64,000 bases of DNA from Geminicoccus roseus DSM 18922 (lineage in GTDB: Bacteria > Pseudomonadota > Alphaproteobacteria > Geminicoccales > Geminicoccaceae), in contig NZ_KE386572.1 of assembly GCF_000427665.1 (NCBI RefSeq), forward strand, positions 1,884,196-1,948,195. The letters are read 5' to 3'. Numbering within the stretch: the first letter of the stretch is position 1; every line of letters starts with the position of its first letter. A model generated the notes under the pieces. It was not told where the DNA came from. It was given only the letters and a program-made list of their open reading frames with translations, and searched no databases. Of the stretch, positions 7,731-16,418 are shown in pieces. Position numbers and translations under genes: made by a program.

Positions 7731-9565
7731 GTGGTTCCTCCCTCGGATGGATCGAGCGGCTTCTCGGCGACCGTCCCGGCCTCCTTGTCGATCACCAGGC
7801 GGCCCCGGTGGAAGCCGGTCACGGACGGACGGTGGGCGATCGAGATGATCGAGGCGTGCGGCAGCCGCTCGATGACCGTGCGGTACATCCGCTCCTCGGT
7901 GGCAGGATCCAGCGCCGAGGTCGCCTCGTCCAGGAACAGCCAGTCGGGTGCGAGCAGGAGGGCGCGGGCGAAGGCCAGGCGCTGCTGCTCGCCGGGCGAC
8001 AGGCTCATCGACCAGTTGGCCGATTCGTCCAGCCTGGTGGTCAGGTGCTCCAGCCGGCACAGGGTCAGCGCCTCGCGCAGGGCCTCGTCGTCGCCGAGCT
8101 CGGTGGTCCTGGGATAGAGCAGCGCCTCGCGCAGCGAGCCCACCGGCATGTAGGGCTTTTGCGGCACGAACAGGACCTCGGCCCCGCCGGGCGTGCGGAT
8201 CTGCCCGCTGCCGAACGGCCAGAGTCCGGCCAGCACCCGGAACAGGGTGGTCTTGCCGCTGCCCGAGGGGCCCTGCAGGACCAGGCGGGAGCCCGGCGGG
8301 ATGGTCAGGTCGACGCCGTGCAGCAAGGGTGCGCCATTGGGCAGGCGGACCTCGACCCCGTCGATCCGCAGATCCCTGCCGTCATGCGGCTGCACGACCA
8401 GCCCGCCATCCTTCTGCTGCGCACGCGCCTCCTCCATGGTCTCGCCAAAGCCGGTGAGCCGGTCGACCACCGCCTTCCAGTCGGCCAGGACGTCGAAATT
8501 GTCGACGAACCAGGACAGGCTGCCCTGGACCTGGGCGAAGGCGCCGGCGGTCTGGGTGAGCACGCCGAACGCGATCTCGCCGCTGAAGTAGCGCGGCGCC
8601 TGCATGACCAGCGGGAAGATGCTGGCGACCTGGGCGTAGAACACGGTCAGCCAGGTCAGGCGCTTGTACAGGGTCATGTACTGCCACCAGGTCTCGTAGA
8701 TCCGCCCGAACGCCTCGCGCAGCTTGGAGCGCTCCTGCGGCTCGCCGCCATAAAGGGCGATGCTCTCGGCGTTCTCGCGGGTGCGGATCATCCGGTAGCG
8801 AAAGTCGGCGTTGTAGCGTTCCAGGGCGAAGTTGACCTGGACCAGCCTTCGGCCGACCAGATAGGTCAGGTAGGAGCCCAGGATGGCGTAGAGGATCGCC
8901 GTCCAGAACATGTAGGCGGGAACCTCGATGCCGCCCAGGACCGGCAGGGTGATCGAGCCGGACAGGTTCCACAGCACCACCGTGAAGGTGACCAGGGTCG
9001 CCACCTCGGAAATCAGGCCCAGCACGATCGACAGGGTGCGGCTGGTGAACGAGTTCACGTCCTGCTCGATGCGCTGTTCCGGATTGTCGGTGCCGGTATG
9101 GCTCAGCTCCATCCGGTAGTAGGTGCGGTCGCGCAGCCAGTCGCCGTAGTAGACGTCGGTGAGCCAGCGCCGCCAGCGGATGGTGAGGAACTGGGTGAGC
9201 CAGAGGCGGTACACCGCGATGACGATGTAGACGATCACCAGGCCGGTGAACGAGAAGAACAGGGATTCGAAGCTCTCGACCGACCAGAGCAGGTTCCAGA
9301 AGGTCGTCGCGTCCTTCTCCTGCATGGCGGTGAAGAAGTCGCGGTTCCAGGTGTTGAGGTTCTTGCTCATCCACACCAGGAAGAAGTTCATCGCGAGGAT
9401 GACGCCGATCAGAGTCAGCGCCAGGCCACGTTCCTCGGACTTCAGGAAGTAGGGTTTCGCCAGCACCCATACCTTGCCGAGGAAGGACTTGGTCTCGGCG
9501 ATCTTGTTGGTCAGGTCCTGGCCGCGGCCGGCCCGTTTGCGCTTGCGTTCGGCCGTGCCGATCAA
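7727..9565 (-). CDS. SbmA/BacA-like ABC transporter, fused permease and ATPase
   Basis: This 612-residue half-transporter has an N-terminal membrane domain of the ABC_membrane_2 (SbmA/BacA, YddA) type and a C-terminal ATPase domain. The membrane part shows NFFLVWMSKNLNTWNRDFF, the signature WRRWLTDVYYGDW and NPEQRIEQDVNSF, which are family hallmarks. The ATPase domain carries Walker A GPSGSGKTT, signature LSPGEQQRL, Walker B WLFLDEATSALD and the switch SIAHRPS. Relatives move peptides, vitamin B12 or very-long-chain acyl compounds across the inner membrane. The start is TTG at 9565, preceded by GGAG. The stop overlaps the GTG of dhaK. The coupling to a dihydroxyacetone kinase subunit is odd and gives no clear substrate. 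Confidence 0.92.
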   Translation of the reverse strand: MIGTAERKRKRAGRGQDLTNKIAETKSFLGKVWVLAKPYFLKSEERGLALTLIGVILAMNFFLVWMSKNLNTWNRDFFTAMQEKDATTFWNLLWSVESFESLFFSFTGLVIVYIVIAVYRLWLTQFLTIRWRRWLTDVYYGDWLRDRTYYRMELSHTGTDNPEQRIEQDVNSFTSRTLSIVLGLISEVATLVTFTVVLWNLSGSITLPVLGGIEVPAYMFWTAILYAILGSYLTYLVGRRLVQVNFALERYNADFRYRMIRTRENAESIALYGGEPQERSKLREAFGRIYETWWQYMTLYKRLTWLTVFYAQVASIFPLVMQAPRYFSGEIAFGVLTQTAGAFAQVQGSLSWFVDNFDVLADWKAVVDRLTGFGETMEEARAQQKDGGLVVQPHDGRDLRIDGVEVRLPNGAPLLHGVDLTIPPGSRLVLQGPSGSGKTTLFRVLAGLWPFGSGQIRTPGGAEVLFVPQKPYMPVGSLREALLYPRTTELGDDEALREALTLCRLEHLTTRLDESANWSMSLSPGEQQRLAFARALLLAPDWLFLDEATSALDPATEERMYRTVIERLPHASIISIAHRPSVTGFHRGRLVIDKEAGTVAEKPLDPSEGGTT

Positions 9566-9744
9566 TGAAGGTCTCCGTCGTCCTGGCGTCGGCGCGGATC
9601 ATAGGCAGTCGGGCGTTCCCGGAAAGCCACGCTCGCGCACGTCCGCGCGAGGTCGAGCCCCAGGCATGATCGGGACCCGCCCATGGTCGCTGCCAGTAAC
9701 CCGACCCGCCGCGCTGGCGTCAAGCGGCGGGACCGGCCAGGCCT

Positions 9745-10758
9745 TCAGCCGCCGGCGGTGCGCTCCTTCGCCAGCTTCTGCCGATAGGCCTCGGCCTCCC
9801 AGCCCATCAGGGCCGCGACCTCCGCCTCGGGCAGGTAGACCATCTCGGCATCGGCCGGGAAGCGCTCCAGGACCAGGGCCAGGCACAGGGCCAGCTCGTC
9901 GCCGGCGGCACCCAGATCGGCCTTCACCAGGGCGCCGGCCTTCTCGACCAGGACCAGCTTGGCCGGCTCGTCCGCCGGGATCGCGGTGGTGCCGGCCGGG
10001 TAGGCGCCGATCCGGTCGGCCAGGAAGATCGCATGGTCCGGCCAGCCCACCCCGCCGGTGGCCAGCTTCATCCGGCGCGGGTCCAGGGCGACCTCGTGGG
10101 TCTTGGCATGGACCGGCAGGCGCCAGCCGGGCGAGGCGGACAGGATGCGCTGGAGGGCGACCTCGTCCGGGGTGCCGGACGCCGCCACCGGCAGGGAGAT
10201 GCGGGCCTCCAGCTCGCGGTGCAGCTCCTCCAGCTCCTCGATGCTGTCCGCGCCGTAGACCACGCCATGGTTCTTCAGGACCAGGACGTCGGCCGGGCGC
10301 TCGGCCATGGCGGCGGCGACCGCCCGGGTCAGCGGCACGCCCGGCATCACGTAGGGGATCCAACGCCAGGCCAGCCCGTCCAGCCGGGCGGCGATCCGCG
10401 CCTCGCCGTCCTTGGCGGCGGCGAACGCGATGCCCGCCACCGAATGGGTGTGGCTGACGAACTTGTGCGGCAGGAGCGCGTGCAGGCTGGTCTCGATCGA
10501 GGGGCGCAACGTGCCTTCCAGCACCTCGGGCTTGGCCGGCTCGTCCTCGCCGGCCTCGATCCGGGCGCGCACGCCGGACAGGCGCAGCGGCACGAACACG
10601 TTCTCCGCCAGCGCGTCCTTCAGCTGCAGCCCGGACGCCTTTACCCAGAGCGTGTCGTCGACCTTCACCGAGGTGTTGCCGCCCGCTGCCTGGACCACGG
10701 CCGGATCGGCGCCGATCCTGGCCGAGAACGCGCGCAGTGCTTCCAGATCCGTGTTCAC
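9745..10758 (-). CDS. Class II aldolase/adducin family protein
   Basis: This 337-residue protein has an N-terminal class II aldolase/adducin domain. The motifs AAGGNTSVKVDDTLWVKASG, then VSHTHSVAGIAFAA (metal-binding HTHS), and VLKNHGVVYGADS are typical of zinc-dependent sugar-phosphate aldolases and related lyases. The C-terminal third extends beyond the usual 220 residues, with HEVALDPRRMKLATGGVGWPDHAIFL, like long alphaproteobacterial class II aldolases also found fused in rhamnose metabolism. The start is GTG at 10758, preceded by GGGAGG at seven bases. It is a single gene, divergent from the copper amine oxidase. The substrate is unknown; fuculose-, rhamnulose- or erythrulose-phosphate-like compounds are candidates. 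Confidence 0.85.
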   Translation of the reverse strand: MNTDLEALRAFSARIGADPAVVQAAGGNTSVKVDDTLWVKASGLQLKDALAENVFVPLRLSGVRARIEAGEDEPAKPEVLEGTLRPSIETSLHALLPHKFVSHTHSVAGIAFAAAKDGEARIAARLDGLAWRWIPYVMPGVPLTRAVAAAMAERPADVLVLKNHGVVYGADSIEELEELHRELEARISLPVAASGTPDEVALQRILSASPGWRLPVHAKTHEVALDPRRMKLATGGVGWPDHAIFLADRIGAYPAGTTAIPADEPAKLVLVEKAGALVKADLGAAGDELALCLALVLERFPADAEMVYLPEAEVAALMGWEAEAYRQKLAKERTAGG

Positions 10759-10939
10759 CCCGAGGCCTCCCTGGTTCCGGCCTGATGCCGGCCTCCTCCT
10801 TAGCGCGGGCACCGGCAGGACGCGAGATGTTCGATACAAATGTTCGGGATGCGATCAAACGATCCTGGTTCCGTCGCCCGCCCCGAGCAGGCATGGTCCG
10901 CCGCCGCCGCCGCCGCCGCCGCGCCGCAAAGGAAACCGC

Positions 10940-12859
10940 ATGAGTGCCAGCACCCGGACCAGGACCGAACAGGTCGCCTCGCATCGGCTGGCGCCGATCA
11001 CCCCGGACGAGATCACTCGTGCCGTGGCGGCGGTGCGGCAGAGCGGCCGGCTGGGGGAGCGCGGCTGGTTCGAGACGGTGACGCTGGCGGAGCCGGCCAA
11101 GCAGGACGACGGAACCGGCCGCCACGCCTTTGTCTGCGCGCACGACCCCGACCGGGGCATGACCATGCAGGGCCTGGTGGAGCTGGCGGGCGGCCGGCTC
11201 CTCCGTCTCGACGACCTGCCCGGGCGGCAGGCGCGGATCACCATGGACGAGTTCATCGAGGTGGGCGACTGGGTCCGCGACCACCCGCTGTTCCGGGCGG
11301 CGCTGGCCAGGCGCGGCATCGACGACCCGTCTCTGGTCCAGGTGGAGCCCTGGGCGGCCGGGCAGTTCGGGCACCAGGAGGAGCAGGGCCGGCGGCTGGC
11401 CTTCACCCATGCCTGGGCGCGCCTGCACGAGCAGGACAATGTCTATGGCCGCCCGGTCGCCGGGCTGCACCTGCTGGTGGACCTGGACCGGCGCGAGGTC
11501 CTGGCGGTCAAGGACCTGGACGACCCGCCGCCGCTGGGGCCGGAGCCGTCCAACTACCGGCCGGGCCAGGCGGGACCGATGCGCACCGACCTGAAGCCGC
11601 TCGACATCGTCCAGCCGGACGGGCCGTCCTTCACGGTCGAGGGCTACCATGTCCGCTGGGCGGACTGGTCGTTCCATGTCGGCTGGTCGCCGCGCGAGGG
11701 GCTGATCCTCTATGATCTCGCTTGGATGGACGGGCCGCGCAAGCGCCCGGTGATGTGGCGCGGTGCCGTGTCGGAAATGGTGGTGCCCTATGGCTCGCCG
11801 TCCGAGGGGGATTACCGGCGCAACGCCTTCGACGTTGGCGAGTACGGGATCGGCCAGCTGGCCGACAGCCTGAAGCTGGGCTGCGACTGCCTGGGGCAGA
11901 TCCATTATTTCGACATGACCGTCCACGACCTGGCCGGCCGGCCGACCGTGATCGAGCAGGCGGTCTGCCTGCACGAGGAGGACGACGGCATCCTGTTCAA
12001 GCACACCGACCTGATCGGCGGGGTCGACGTGCGGCGCGGGCGACGGCTGGTGGTCTCGTTCCTGGTGACGGTCGGCAACTATGTCTACGGGGTCTACTGG
12101 TCCCTGAAGCTGGACGGCACCATCGCCTGCGAGGTGAAGGCCACCGGCATCGTGTTCACCAGCGGGATGCGCGGGCCGGGCGACCTCGCCTATGGCACCC
12201 AGGTGGCGCCGGGCGTGCAGGCCCATGTCCACCAGCATGTCTTCAACTTCCGCCTGGACATGGATGTCGACGGCAGCGCGAACCGGGTGCGGGAGCTGGA
12301 CTTCGCCGCGGCGCCTCCCGGCCCGGACAACCCGTTCGGCAATGCCATCCTCCACGAGGGCCGGGTGTTCCGGCGCGAGGGCGAGGCGCGGGGGTGCATC
12401 GACCTGGCGAGGGCCAGGCGCTGGCGGGTGGAGAGCGCCCAGGCCAGCAACCGGTTCGGCCAGCCCACCGCCTACGAGCTGGTGCCGGGCGCCAACGCCC
12501 TGCCGTTCCTGACGGAGGACTCGCCGATCCGGCAGCGGGCGGGCTTCATGGATTCTCATGTCTGGGTCACCGCCTTCCAGCCGGACGAGCTGCACGCCGC
12601 CGGCTGGTACCCGAACCAGAACCCGGGGCCGGACGGGCTGCCGGTCTGGCAGGCGCAGGACCGCGACCTGGACGGGACCGACCTGGTGCTCTGGTACACC
12701 GCCAACCTGCACCACCTGCCCCGGCCGGAGGATTTCCCGATCCAGCCGGTGGTGCGGATCGGCTTCGAGCTGGTGCCGTTCGGCTTCTTCGACCGCAACC
12801 CGGCGCTGAACGTGCCGCCGGCCTCGGCGGGGACATGCTGCGGGCACGGCGCCGGCTGA
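10940..12859 (+). CDS. Copper-containing primary amine oxidase
   Basis: This 639-residue enzyme oxidises primary amines to aldehydes, releasing ammonia and hydrogen peroxide. Two N-terminal N2/N3 domains precede the catalytic beta-sandwich. Catalytic-base Asp298 lies in AFDVGEYGIG, the conserved cysteine pair is in LGCDCLGQI, copper ligands His431 and His433 are in HVHQHVFNF, and the third ligand is in the LHHLPRPEDF segment. The cofactor-forming tyrosine is Tyr381 in VGNYVYG. The residue after it is Val, where the family normally has Asp or Glu. The start at 10940 is supported by AAAGGA; the frame upstream to 10412 is antisense to the aldolase gene. There is no signal peptide, so the enzyme is probably cytoplasmic. 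Family assignment is certain; the amine substrate is not known. Confidence 0.95.
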   Translation: MSASTRTRTEQVASHRLAPITPDEITRAVAAVRQSGRLGERGWFETVTLAEPAKQDDGTGRHAFVCAHDPDRGMTMQGLVELAGGRLLRLDDLPGRQARITMDEFIEVGDWVRDHPLFRAALARRGIDDPSLVQVEPWAAGQFGHQEEQGRRLAFTHAWARLHEQDNVYGRPVAGLHLLVDLDRREVLAVKDLDDPPPLGPEPSNYRPGQAGPMRTDLKPLDIVQPDGPSFTVEGYHVRWADWSFHVGWSPREGLILYDLAWMDGPRKRPVMWRGAVSEMVVPYGSPSEGDYRRNAFDVGEYGIGQLADSLKLGCDCLGQIHYFDMTVHDLAGRPTVIEQAVCLHEEDDGILFKHTDLIGGVDVRRGRRLVVSFLVTVGNYVYGVYWSLKLDGTIACEVKATGIVFTSGMRGPGDLAYGTQVAPGVQAHVHQHVFNFRLDMDVDGSANRVRELDFAAAPPGPDNPFGNAILHEGRVFRREGEARGCIDLARARRWRVESAQASNRFGQPTAYELVPGANALPFLTEDSPIRQRAGFMDSHVWVTAFQPDELHAAGWYPNQNPGPDGLPVWQAQDRDLDGTDLVLWYTANLHHLPRPEDFPIQPVVRIGFELVPFGFFDRNPALNVPPASAGTCCGHGAG

Positions 12860-12874
12860 GCGGAGCGGCTGCTC

Positions 12875-13420
12875 GGGTTCGTTCGTGCAAAAAACGTGGC
12901 GGCGGATGTCCTGGGTTCGTTTGGGCGGCGTGGGACGGCGGTTGCCCGGGTTCGTTTGTGCAAAACGTGGTGTCGGCGGACGTCTCGGGGCCGCTTGGAC
13001 GGCTGGGGCGGCTCCCGCTCGGGTTCGTTCGTGCAAAACGTGATGTCGGCTGGCATCCCGGGTTCGTTTGGGACGGGCGGGACGACTGCCGCTCGGGTTC
13101 GTTCGTGCAGATCGCGGTGGCGGGCGTCCCGGGGTCGCTTGGGACGGGCGGGGCGGCGGCCGCTTGGGTTCGTTCGTGCAGAACGTGGTGTCGGCGGCGT
13201 CCTGGGTTCGTTGGGCCGGGCTGGGGCGGCTGCCGCTCGGGTTCGTTTGTGCAAAACGTAGTGTCGGCGGGCGTCCCGGGGTCGCTTGGGAAGGGCGGGA
13301 GGACCGCCGCTCGGGTTCGTTCGTGCAGAACGTGGTGTCGGGCGTCCCGGGCTCGTTGGGATGGGCTGGGGCGGCCGCCGCTCGGGTTCGTTTGGGCGAA
13401 CCGTGGGGGCAGCCGCCTGG
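12875..13420. repeat. Array of about eight degenerate 73-bp direct repeats
   Basis: Units begin with GGGTTCGTTCGTGCA or GGGTTCGTTTGTGCA at 12875, 12948, 13021, 13095, 13166, 13239, 13313 and 13384, so the period is 71, 73 or 74 bases. Each unit has two related halves: a first half (36–39 bases) with GTGCAAAACGTGGTGTCGG, and a second half of 35 bases starting GGGTTCGTTTGGGACGGGC and ending near GCCGCTC. The basic motif is therefore repeated about 15 times every 36–37 bases. The first half varies by one to three bases between units, so no single frame is kept; open frames across it on either strand are by-products of GC content. It fills most of the 771 bases between the amine oxidase and the SAM hydrolase gene. 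The last unit is decayed, and nothing else is recognisable from 13421 to 13630. Confidence 0.85.
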
Positions 13421-13630
13421 GAGTGGGCGGCCGGGAAGAGCAGGGGGTTCGGCGGGTATTTTCATCGAATGTCGGGAAGGCCGGTGGCTGGGCGGGACCG
13501 GGCAGCATAGCATGAAAGCCGCCGGCGCCGTCCCATCCAGAGCGGGCATCGTGCCGGAACGGTTGCAGGCAGGCGGGGAAGCCCGGCATCTAGACGCCGA
13601 CGCCCATGCCAAGGTCGGTGGAACACAGCC

Positions 13631-14554
13631 ATGAACGGTCGCATCCTCGGCATTGTCCTGCTCGCGGCTGTGCTCGCGGCATTTCGGGGGCCGGCCGGTC
13701 CCGCCCAGGCGGCCGAACCGGCCGGGATGATCGTCTACCAGACCGATTTCGGCACCGCCGACAGCGCGGTCGCGGAGATGAAGGGGGTCGCCAAGCAGGT
13801 CGACCGCGATCTCGAGCTGTTCGACAACACCCACGAGATCCCCGCCTTCGACATCTGGACCGCCGCGTTCCACCTGGCCCACCTGGTGCCCTATTGGCCG
13901 CCCGGCACCGTGTTCGTCTCGGTGGTCGACCCGGGCGTGGGCACCGAGCGCGGCGTGGTCGCGGCGGAGCTGGCCTCCGGGCATTTCTATGTGGGGCCGG
14001 ACAACGGCACCCTGACCCTAGTGGCCGAGCAGATCGGCGTGGCCGCCCTGCGCAGCATCGACGCCGCCACCAACCGGCTGCCGGGCTCGGAGCGATCCAA
14101 CACCTTCCACGGCCGGGACATCTTCTCCTACAACGCCGCCCGGCTGGCCTCGGGCCAGGTCGCGTTCGCGGATCTCGGGCCGCTCTTGGAGGGCGGGGTC
14201 GTGGAGATCCCCTACCAGCACGCCGAGCTGGCCGGGGACGAGCTGCGCGGCATCATCCCGATGCTCGACGTCAACTACGGCAATGTCTGGACCAATATCG
14301 GCAGCGCCCTGTTCGACCGGCTGGGGGTGGCCAAGGGAGACAACGTGCGGGTGCGGATCAGCAAGGACGGCACGCCGGTCCATGACGGCGTGGTTCCCTT
14401 CGTGGACACGTTCGGCGACGTGCCGAAGGGCCAGCCGCTGCTCTACCTGAACTCGGTGGACGAGATGGCGCTGGCGATCAACTACGGCAGCTTCGCGGAA
14501 ACCCACGGCATCGGGTCCGGTCCGGACTGGACGATCACCCTGTCGCGCCCCTGA
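13631..14554 (+). CDS. Exported SAM hydrolase (DUF62, SAM hydroxide adenosyltransferase family)
   Basis: This 307-residue protein belongs to the DUF62 family, relatives of the fluorinase and chlorinase that hydrolyse S-adenosylmethionine to adenosine and methionine. It shows YQTDFG, DNTHEIPAFDIWTAAF, VSVVDPGVGTERG, GPDNGTL and NTFHGRDIF. The Asp–Arg–His triad that marks the hydrolases, and is absent from true halogenases, is visible as Asp100, Arg107 and His160. The C-terminal beta-barrel domain follows. Unusually, residues 1–28 form a good signal peptide (hydrophobic core, then AQAAE), placing the enzyme in the periplasm where SAM is not expected. Neighbours are the repeat array and an SLC13 transporter. 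Family is certain; the exported location and the true substrate are open questions. Confidence 0.92.
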   Translation: MNGRILGIVLLAAVLAAFRGPAGPAQAAEPAGMIVYQTDFGTADSAVAEMKGVAKQVDRDLELFDNTHEIPAFDIWTAAFHLAHLVPYWPPGTVFVSVVDPGVGTERGVVAAELASGHFYVGPDNGTLTLVAEQIGVAALRSIDAATNRLPGSERSNTFHGRDIFSYNAARLASGQVAFADLGPLLEGGVVEIPYQHAELAGDELRGIIPMLDVNYGNVWTNIGSALFDRLGVAKGDNVRVRISKDGTPVHDGVVPFVDTFGDVPKGQPLLYLNSVDEMALAINYGSFAETHGIGSGPDWTITLSRP

Positions 14555-14562
14555 ACGATTTC

Positions 14563-14580
14563 GCGTCGCCAAGGCGACGC
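14563..14580. repeat. Perfect hairpin after the SAM hydrolase gene
   Basis: GCGTCGCC (14563–14570) and GGCGACGC (14573–14580) are perfectly complementary, nine bases after the SAM hydrolase stop. With only two bases between the arms the practical loop is CCAAGG. There is no T-run, so it may be an RNA end or a barrier without being a canonical terminator. The SLC13 gene begins 65 bases further on. Confidence 0.4.
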
Positions 14581-14645
14581 ATCCCGCAACGCACGCCCGC
14601 GCCGCCGGTTGTCAGGGTCCGCGCCGGTGCAGGCCAAGGTCATCC

Positions 14646-16418
14646 ATGACGATCGAACAGATCCTTTCCTTTGCCGTCCTAGCCGGCATGATGCTGCTCT
14701 TCATCTGGGGGCGGATCCGCTACGACATGGTCGCGATCATCGCGCTGATCGTGGCGGTGGCGGTGGGCATCGTCCCCTATGAGGGGGCGTTCGCCGGGTT
14801 CAGCGACGAGATCGTCATCATCGTCGGCAGCGCCCTGGTGGTGAGCGCCGCGGTCGCCCGCACCGGGGTCATGGAACTGGTGCTGCAGCGCCTGTCGCCG
14901 CACGTGCGGGCAGTGCCGGCCCAGGTGGTGGTGCTGACCGGCACGGTGACGCTGCTGGCCGCCTTCGTGAAGAACATCGGCGCGCTGGCGATCATGATCC
15001 CGGTGGCGTTCCAGATGGCCAGGCGGTCCAACATCTCGCCCTCCTATTTCCTGATGCCGATGGCGTTCGGCTCGCTGCTGGGCGGGCTGATGACCCTGAT
15101 CGGCACCTCGCCCAACATCATCGTGTCGCGGCTGCGCGAGGACATGACCGGGGTGCCGTTTAGGATGTTCGACTTCACCCCGGTGGGGCTGGGCCTGTCG
15201 GTGCTGGGGATCGCCTTCCTGGCGCTGGGCTACCGCCTGCTGCCGCCGCGCAAGGGTGCTGCCTCGATGAACGAGGCGCTGGACATCAAGGACTACATCA
15301 CCGAGGCGCGGGTCCGCCCGGAATCCGAGGTGGTCGGCAAGAGCCTGGGCGATCTGAACAAGCACTGGGACCATGAGGTCAAGGTGACCGGGGTGGTGCG
15401 CCGGAACCACCAGCGCATGGCGCCCCTGCCCGACCTGGTGGTGGAGCATGGCGACATCATGCTCCTGCAGGGCGAGCCGGAGGCCCTGGAGCGGGCGGTC
15501 AAGCGCGCCGACCTGGAGCTGGAGGGCCACGGCACCATCGTCGAGAGCGACGATGCCGACGACGAGGTCGGCAGCATCGAGGCGATCATCGGGCCGCGCT
15601 CCTTCCTGGTCGGCCAGTCCGCCGGGCGGCTGGCCCTCTACGACAGCTACGAGGTCAACCTCCTGGCGGTCAGCCGCAGCGGCAAGCGGTTCACCGAGCG
15701 GCTGCGCGACATCATCCTGCAGACCGGCGACGTGCTGCTGCTCAAGGGCAACCTCAACCGGCTGCCCGACCGGCTGAAGGAGTTCGGCTGCCTGCCGCTG
15801 GCCAGGCGCGAGATCCGGCTGGGCAACGTGCGCAACGCCATCGTGCCGCTGGCGATCCTGGGCAGCGCCATGCTGCTGACCGCGCTGGGCCTGGTGCCGG
15901 TGGCGATCGCCTTCTTCGCCGCCGCCGGGTTCATGGTGCTGTCCGGCTCGCTGACCCTGCGGGAAGCCTACGATTCGGTGGAGTGGCCGATCCTGGTGAT
16001 GCTGGGCGCGCTGATCCCGGTCAGCAGCGCCATCCACACCACCGGCGGCACCGAGCTGATCGCCGGCTGGCTGTCGATGGGGGCCAGCCTGCTGCCGGCC
16101 TATGGGGCGCTGGCGCTGATCATGATCGCGGCGATGGCGGTGACGCCGTTCCTGAACAACGCCGCGACCGTGCTGGTGATGGGCCCGATCGCCGCCAGCT
16201 TCGCCACCCAGCTGGGCCACACCCCCGACGCCTTCCTGATGGCGGTGGCGATAGGTGCCGGCTGCGACTTCCTCACGCCGATCGGCCACCAGTGCAACAC
16301 GCTGGTGATGGGGCCGGGCGGCTACCGGTTCGGCGACTATGCCCGGCTGGGCGCACCGCTCTCGCTGCTGGTGGTGCTGGTGGGCGTGCCGCTGATCATC
16401 CTGGTCTGGGGGTTGTAG
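14646..16418 (+). CDS. SLC13 family permease with two RCK_C (TrkA-C) domains
   Basis: This 590-residue inner-membrane transporter is of the DASS/SLC13 type. It has two membrane halves separated by two cytoplasmic RCK_C domains at about residues 215–295 and 315–400. The first half has the signature LIGTSPNIIVSRLRED, and the second has FLNNAATVLVMGPIAA and PIGHQCNTLVMGPGGY, which correspond to the paired SNT-type substrate and sodium sites. Members with RCK_C insertions transport small anions such as sulfate or dicarboxylates, often sodium-driven, and the RCK domains are regulatory. The gene follows the exported SAM hydrolase on the same strand and may be co-transcribed. The substrate cannot be read from sequence. 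Confidence 0.92.
   Translation: MTIEQILSFAVLAGMMLLFIWGRIRYDMVAIIALIVAVAVGIVPYEGAFAGFSDEIVIIVGSALVVSAAVARTGVMELVLQRLSPHVRAVPAQVVVLTGTVTLLAAFVKNIGALAIMIPVAFQMARRSNISPSYFLMPMAFGSLLGGLMTLIGTSPNIIVSRLREDMTGVPFRMFDFTPVGLGLSVLGIAFLALGYRLLPPRKGAASMNEALDIKDYITEARVRPESEVVGKSLGDLNKHWDHEVKVTGVVRRNHQRMAPLPDLVVEHGDIMLLQGEPEALERAVKRADLELEGHGTIVESDDADDEVGSIEAIIGPRSFLVGQSAGRLALYDSYEVNLLAVSRSGKRFTERLRDIILQTGDVLLLKGNLNRLPDRLKEFGCLPLARREIRLGNVRNAIVPLAILGSAMLLTALGLVPVAIAFFAAAGFMVLSGSLTLREAYDSVEWPILVMLGALIPVSSAIHTTGGTELIAGWLSMGASLLPAYGALALIMIAAMAVTPFLNNAATVLVMGPIAASFATQLGHTPDAFLMAVAIGAGCDFLTPIGHQCNTLVMGPGGYRFGDYARLGAPLSLLVVLVGVPLIILVWGL

Noticed and set aside
12875-13420. CRISPR array
   Set aside because: There are no unique spacers: the whole 73-bp unit repeats with drift, unit length varies, and no cas genes are present.
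9599-13984. Minus-strand open frame of 1461 codons across the aldolase, amine oxidase and repeat array
   Set aside because: It lies antisense to the copper amine oxidase and in another frame of the aldolase. Its product is low-complexity Arg/Pro/Ala, as expected from GC-rich shadow frames.
14679-16289. Minus-strand 536-codon frame opposite the SLC13 permease
   Set aside because: It is a mirror of hydrophobic codons giving His/Gln/Arg-rich text, with no start context.
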